8,679 nucleotides of DNA from UBA6183 sp046314755 (GTDB lineage Bacteria > Bacteroidota > Bacteroidia > UKL13-3). The notes below the pieces were generated by a model, which was given only the letters and a program-made list of their open reading frames with translations, did not search any database and was not told the origin of the DNA. Position 1 is the stretch's first letter; each line of letters begins with the position of its first letter. Made by a program: the position numbers and the translations under genes. The stretch lies in the NCBI GenBank assembly GCA_046314755.1, contig JBKDBG010000023.1:1-8679 (forward strand), given 5' to 3'. Shown in pieces: positions 6,429-8,679 of this stretch.

Positions 6429-6629
6429 TTATTGGCCTGAGCGTAGAAAATATAATCTATTCGGAATTTCACTAATATTTACGGATTCATTCTGGTTGAT
6501 TTCTTTTACCGTTTTACCCACGGAACTATTAGTTAAAAAGCGTTTAAAAGAAAACAATTCAATCCAATAAGATAAAAGTGAGTAATCCATAAAGATTATT
6601 TTTTTTAATACCTTAGCATGATATTTCAT
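6429..6629 (-). CDS. Uncertain small ORF, possible short gene or truncated gene remnant
   Basis: The first ATG of this frame is at 6629-6627, giving 66 residues; the upstream extension would need a TTG at 6662 inside the glycosyltransferase gene. The product is basic at its N-terminus and has a hydrophobic/aromatic helix (MDYSLLSYWIELFSFKRFL) followed by a polar tail ending in YFLRSGQ. I do not recognise it with confidence. The helix followed by FKR and a Gly-Lys is loosely like the N-terminus of lasso-peptide B2/transglutaminase-like (Transglut_core3) proteins, but the catalytic Cys-His-Asp part is missing and there is no further open frame before the terminator. Points for a real unit are its placement in an otherwise empty gap and the minus-strand hairpin terminator 30 nt downstream. 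Points against are short length and lack of a clear promoter. It starts back-to-back with the glycosyltransferase gene, 4 nt apart. Confidence 0.3.
   Translation of the reverse strand: MKYHAKVLKKIIFMDYSLLSYWIELFSFKRFLTNSSVGKTVKEINQNESVNISEIPNRLYFLRSGQ
6609..6616 (+). promoter_or_regulatory. Possible -7 box for the GT-B glycosyltransferase gene
   Basis: TACCTTAG matches TAnnTTTG except for one base and lies 17 nt before the ATG at 6634, just after an eight-T run (6599-6606). It would give a very short leader. No -33 element is clear. Confidence 0.25.
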
Positions 6630-6633
6630 TTCA

Positions 6634-7848
6634 ATGGCAAAAACACTTGAACTTATTCTCAATAAATTACTTTTTCTCCTTAATGTTTTTATTCCAAAGG
6701 TTGCGCTTAGGGTTTCGGTAAAAAGAAAAACTCAATTTTATACGAATGTATTTCAAACCAATTATCAAAAACGAGCATTGATTTCCTTCTTAACAAGCTC
6801 CTTTCAACGCAATCCAAAAATCACCCATACCAATCAATTGGAATGTTTAAATATAGCCTTGGCTTGCAAAGAACTTGGCTATGATGTGGATGTAATTGAT
6901 TATGATCACCACCACACACCTTATAATATTCAATATGATTTAGTCATTGGTTTTGGGGATGTGATGGAACAATTGTTATCCCAAAAAAACATAACGTGTA
7001 TGCACATAATGTATAGTCCGGGATGCAACACCGTGTTTTCAAATAAAATGTCGGCAATAAAGTTGAATGCCTTTTACGAAAAAAATGGTTTAGGAAGAGC
7101 TAGCCTTGGCCGCTTTGCAAACGAAGCTTGGCCCTTACAAAAGTATTGTGTTGACGCAATAATTGTACAGGGAAATGAATTTGTAAAGAGTACGTATCAA
7201 CAAGATTTTGCAGATACAAGGTATTACAGTATTGATTGTTTTCCGCTGCATCGGAAAAACACATTGCAATTAAAACAAGACATTACGAAACACCGTAACC
7301 ACATGGTTTGGTTTGGCAGTGCAGGCAGTGTGCACAAAGGATTGGATGTGGCATTAGCTTTACTTTATGAGTTTCCGGATCTTAAGTTAAGTATTTGTGG
7401 ATATAACAAAAAAAATGAGCCGGAGTTATACCAAGCTTACCAAAATTTATTTGAAAGTAATCGGGTGACTTATTACGATTTTTTGGATATTAACTCAAGC
7501 GATTTTGAAAGCCTACTGAATACACATTGTATTGCTATTTTTCCGAGTGTAAGCGAAGGCGGTGCGGCAGGATTACTCACATTAATGGCCCATGGAGGCT
7601 TGATTCCAATAACTACTCAAACTACCGGTTTGGATATTGAAGAACTTGGTTTTGTAAGTAAAGGAACAGATTATGAATCAATCAAAAATTGTTATGTTGC
7701 TTACACTAAGTTAAGTGACGAAGACATAAAAAATCGAATGAAAACAATAAAAATGGAAGTTAGTGAGCGATACCAAATCAATAAACACCAAGAACGGTTG
7801 AAAGCAATTATTGCTGAAGTTTCACGCTTAAATAACGCCAAAGTTTAA
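6634..7848 (+). CDS. GT-B fold glycosyltransferase (GT4-like, group 1)
   Basis: The 404-residue cytoplasmic or membrane-associated enzyme probably transfers a sugar from a nucleotide-sugar to a glycan or lipid-linked acceptor. The N-terminal Rossmann half holds HTNQLECLNIALACKELGYDVDVIDYD (about 65-91) and the strand DLVIGFGD. The C-terminal half starts at MVWFGSAGSVHKGLDVAL (224-241), where Lys235 is the usual donor-phosphate lysine, and continues with LSICGY and FPSVSEGGAAGLLTLMAHG (303-321). Of the EX7E donor motif, Glu308 is present but the second Glu is Thr316. Related bacterial enzymes with S-E-G and no second Glu exist, so this looks like a subfamily trait rather than damage. Residues 1-30 (hydrophobic, then KRK) may dock at the membrane. 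The ATG at 6634 is the first in frame with plausible spacing. The 3' end overlaps the opposite glycosyltransferase gene by 41 nt. Sugar and acceptor are unknown; a surface polysaccharide or protein-glycan role is inferred from the neighbour. Confidence 0.87.
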   Translation: MAKTLELILNKLLFLLNVFIPKVALRVSVKRKTQFYTNVFQTNYQKRALISFLTSSFQRNPKITHTNQLECLNIALACKELGYDVDVIDYDHHHTPYNIQYDLVIGFGDVMEQLLSQKNITCMHIMYSPGCNTVFSNKMSAIKLNAFYEKNGLGRASLGRFANEAWPLQKYCVDAIIVQGNEFVKSTYQQDFADTRYYSIDCFPLHRKNTLQLKQDITKHRNHMVWFGSAGSVHKGLDVALALLYEFPDLKLSICGYNKKNEPELYQAYQNLFESNRVTYYDFLDINSSDFESLLNTHCIAIFPSVSEGGAAGLLTLMAHGGLIPITTQTTGLDIEELGFVSKGTDYESIKNCYVAYTKLSDEDIKNRMKTIKMEVSERYQINKHQERLKAIIAEVSRLNNAKV

Positions 7849-8679
7849 TCACCTTTTTGATAGGGCCGCCTTTAGGTTTTAGTGCTTTTTCATAAAAATA
7901 ATCATCTGCCCCTTGATCAATTTTCACATCGGCAGTAAGCTCCAATTGACCTAATTCTTTTGCTGTTTGATTCACCGTCCATGAGGTATCGTTGGCACTT
8001 CCATGAGTTGCAGCATCAGTATTGCCAATATTGGTGATTAAATTTACGTTAGGTACAAGGGATAAACCTTTGTGTTTTAAAATACAAAACCACCATTGGT
8101 AATCCCAAGTATTAATTACTCCCTTTTTCATATACAACAAAGAATGATTAAAGTATCTTTTTATCCCCTTATTGTGGGTATAATAGGCCCAATCAATATC
8201 TTTCTCTGCATCAATATTACTCACATCAAAGCTGTAATTTTTCCAAGCCCTGCGCCAAGTTGCCCAACCCCAAATGTAGCTGAACATGGAAAAATAATAA
8301 GATGCATCTCCACGTTGAATGCCTTGTTGAAAGTTAGAACCGCATATTTGCATCACACGCTCGTCATCTCTGTAATGAAGTAGAAGTGTTCTGCAAAAGT
8401 TAAAAAAATCAGGATGTGGCAAACAATCATCTTCCAAAATAATTCCCATTTCTTCTTGCTCAAAAAACCAAGAAATGGCGCCACTTACGGCAGGACCACA
8501 ACCCAAGTTCTGAGTACGATAAAGTGTGATTACTTCACAAGGCCAATCCACTTCATTAAAAATCGCGCGGGTTGCCTCACTTAATGTTGCATCATTTGGT
8601 TTGTTCATCCGAGGCCCGTCAGCCGCCACATAAAGCCTTTTAGGTCGCATTACTTTAACTGCGTTAAACACCTTAAGGG
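7808..8679 (-). CDS. GT-A type glycosyltransferase (nucleotide-diphospho-sugar transferase, HlpA-annotated type), 5' truncated
   Basis: The frame runs off the right edge of the window, so the N-terminus is missing. The GTG at 8671-8669 is an internal Val: upstream codons remain open and continue the family pattern (LKVFNAV before RPKRLYVAADGP). About 290 codons are visible. Seen are KRLYVAADGP (strand and turn of the GT-A Rossmann core), VITLYRTQNLGCGPAVSGAI, the metal-binding GIILEDDCLPHPDFF (Glu-Asp-Asp about 80-82, counted from that Val), then YIWGWATWRRAW and WDYQWWF (189-195), which occurs near the acceptor side. This is the bacterial group often labelled nucleotide-diphospho-sugar transferase or 'hemolysin activation protein' (the latter name is misleading). 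Its role is likely sugar transfer in O-antigen, capsule or other glycan assembly, in the cytoplasm. It converges on the GT-B gene, and the last 14 codons (including the stop) lie antisense to that gene's 3' end. Confidence 0.9.
   Translation of the reverse strand, partial: LKVFNAVKVMRPKRLYVAADGPRMNKPNDATLSEATRAIFNEVDWPCEVITLYRTQNLGCGPAVSGAISWFFEQEEMGIILEDDCLPHPDFFNFCRTLLLHYRDDERVMQICGSNFQQGIQRGDASYYFSMFSYIWGWATWRRAWKNYSFDVSNIDAEKDIDWAYYTHNKGIKRYFNHSLLYMKKGVINTWDYQWWFCILKHKGLSLVPNVNLITNIGNTDAATHGSANDTSWTVNQTAKELGQLELTADVKIDQGADDYFYEKALKPKGGPIKKVIKLWRYLSVKLQQ

Larger units (their letters stand above)
6250..6633. other. 384-nt stretch without a confident gene
   Basis: This AT-rich gap lies between the GNAT start and the start of the GT-B glycosyltransferase. 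It contains a minus-strand hairpin terminator (6344-6397), an uncertain 66-codon minus-strand ORF (6429-6629) and a possible -7 box for the glycosyltransferase (6609-6616). The first about 90 nt (6250-6343) should hold the GNAT promoter, but I see no exact TAnnTTTG there. No tRNA-like or transposon-end structure was seen. Confidence 0.7.

Noticed and set aside
6320..6430. 10-bp direct repeat TTCAATACTT (6320-6329 and 6421-6430) as a target-site duplication around a small mobile element
   Set aside because: A 10-bp match within an AT-rich gap is likely by chance, and the inverted repeat between the copies is central rather than terminal.
8096..8383. 95-residue plus-strand frame inside the right-edge glycosyltransferase gene
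   Set aside because: It is antisense to a recognised conserved gene, with no homology features; a shadow frame.
8669..8671. GTG at 8671-8669 as the start of the right-edge glycosyltransferase
   Set aside because: The frame continues upstream to the window edge with residues (LK before VFNAV) that fit the family, so the gene is truncated by the window rather than starting here.

Overview
The window comes from an AT-rich member of the Bacteroidota. The best evidence is a C-terminal gliding-motility/type IX secretion sorting domain at the left edge, exported proteins whose signal peptides end in 'AQ', a Bacteroidota-type -7 promoter box (TAnnTTTG), and starts without clear Shine-Dalgarno sequences. 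The overall look is that of a Flavobacteriia/Chitinophagia-like genome. I cannot name the species.

Layout, left to right. (1) 2-415, plus: the 3' end of a large secreted protein with a CHU_C/T9SS type B sorting domain, closed by a strong hairpin terminator (434-463). (2) 540-4713, plus: a two-gene operon with an 8-nt overlap. It encodes two exported amidohydrolase-superfamily proteins. The first (974 aa) fuses a degenerate amidohydrolase module to an intact one, and the second (418 aa) is a further degenerate module. (3) 4716-5132, minus: a small lipoprotein with a predicted beta-sandwich. It ends tail-to-tail with the operon and is divergent from the next gene. (4) 5173-5733, plus: a Nudix hydrolase, probably started from a promoter box that lies inside the apparent longer reading frame. 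(5) 5728-6249, minus: a GNAT acetyltransferase that overlaps the Nudix gene tail-to-tail by 6 nt. (6) 6250-6633: a 384-nt stretch without a confident gene. It holds a hairpin with a T-rich tail that reads as a minus-strand terminator, and upstream of it a 66-codon minus-strand ORF that may be a small gene or a gene remnant. (7) 6634-7848, plus: a GT-B (GT4-like) glycosyltransferase. (8) 7808-8679, minus: a GT-A glycosyltransferase truncated by the window edge, overlapping gene 7 tail-to-tail by 41 nt.

The amidohydrolase pair probably acts outside the cytoplasm on a shared substrate or as one complex, with the only complete metal site in the C-terminal half of the first protein. The Nudix, GNAT and lipoprotein genes are small single genes with no evident shared pathway. 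The two glycosyltransferases at the right edge suggest the margin of a surface polysaccharide or glycan locus continuing outside the window. No tRNA, rRNA, CRISPR array, transposase or phage gene was seen. The most unusual points are the three amidohydrolase modules with different states of the metal site, and the small minus-strand ORF with its own terminator.
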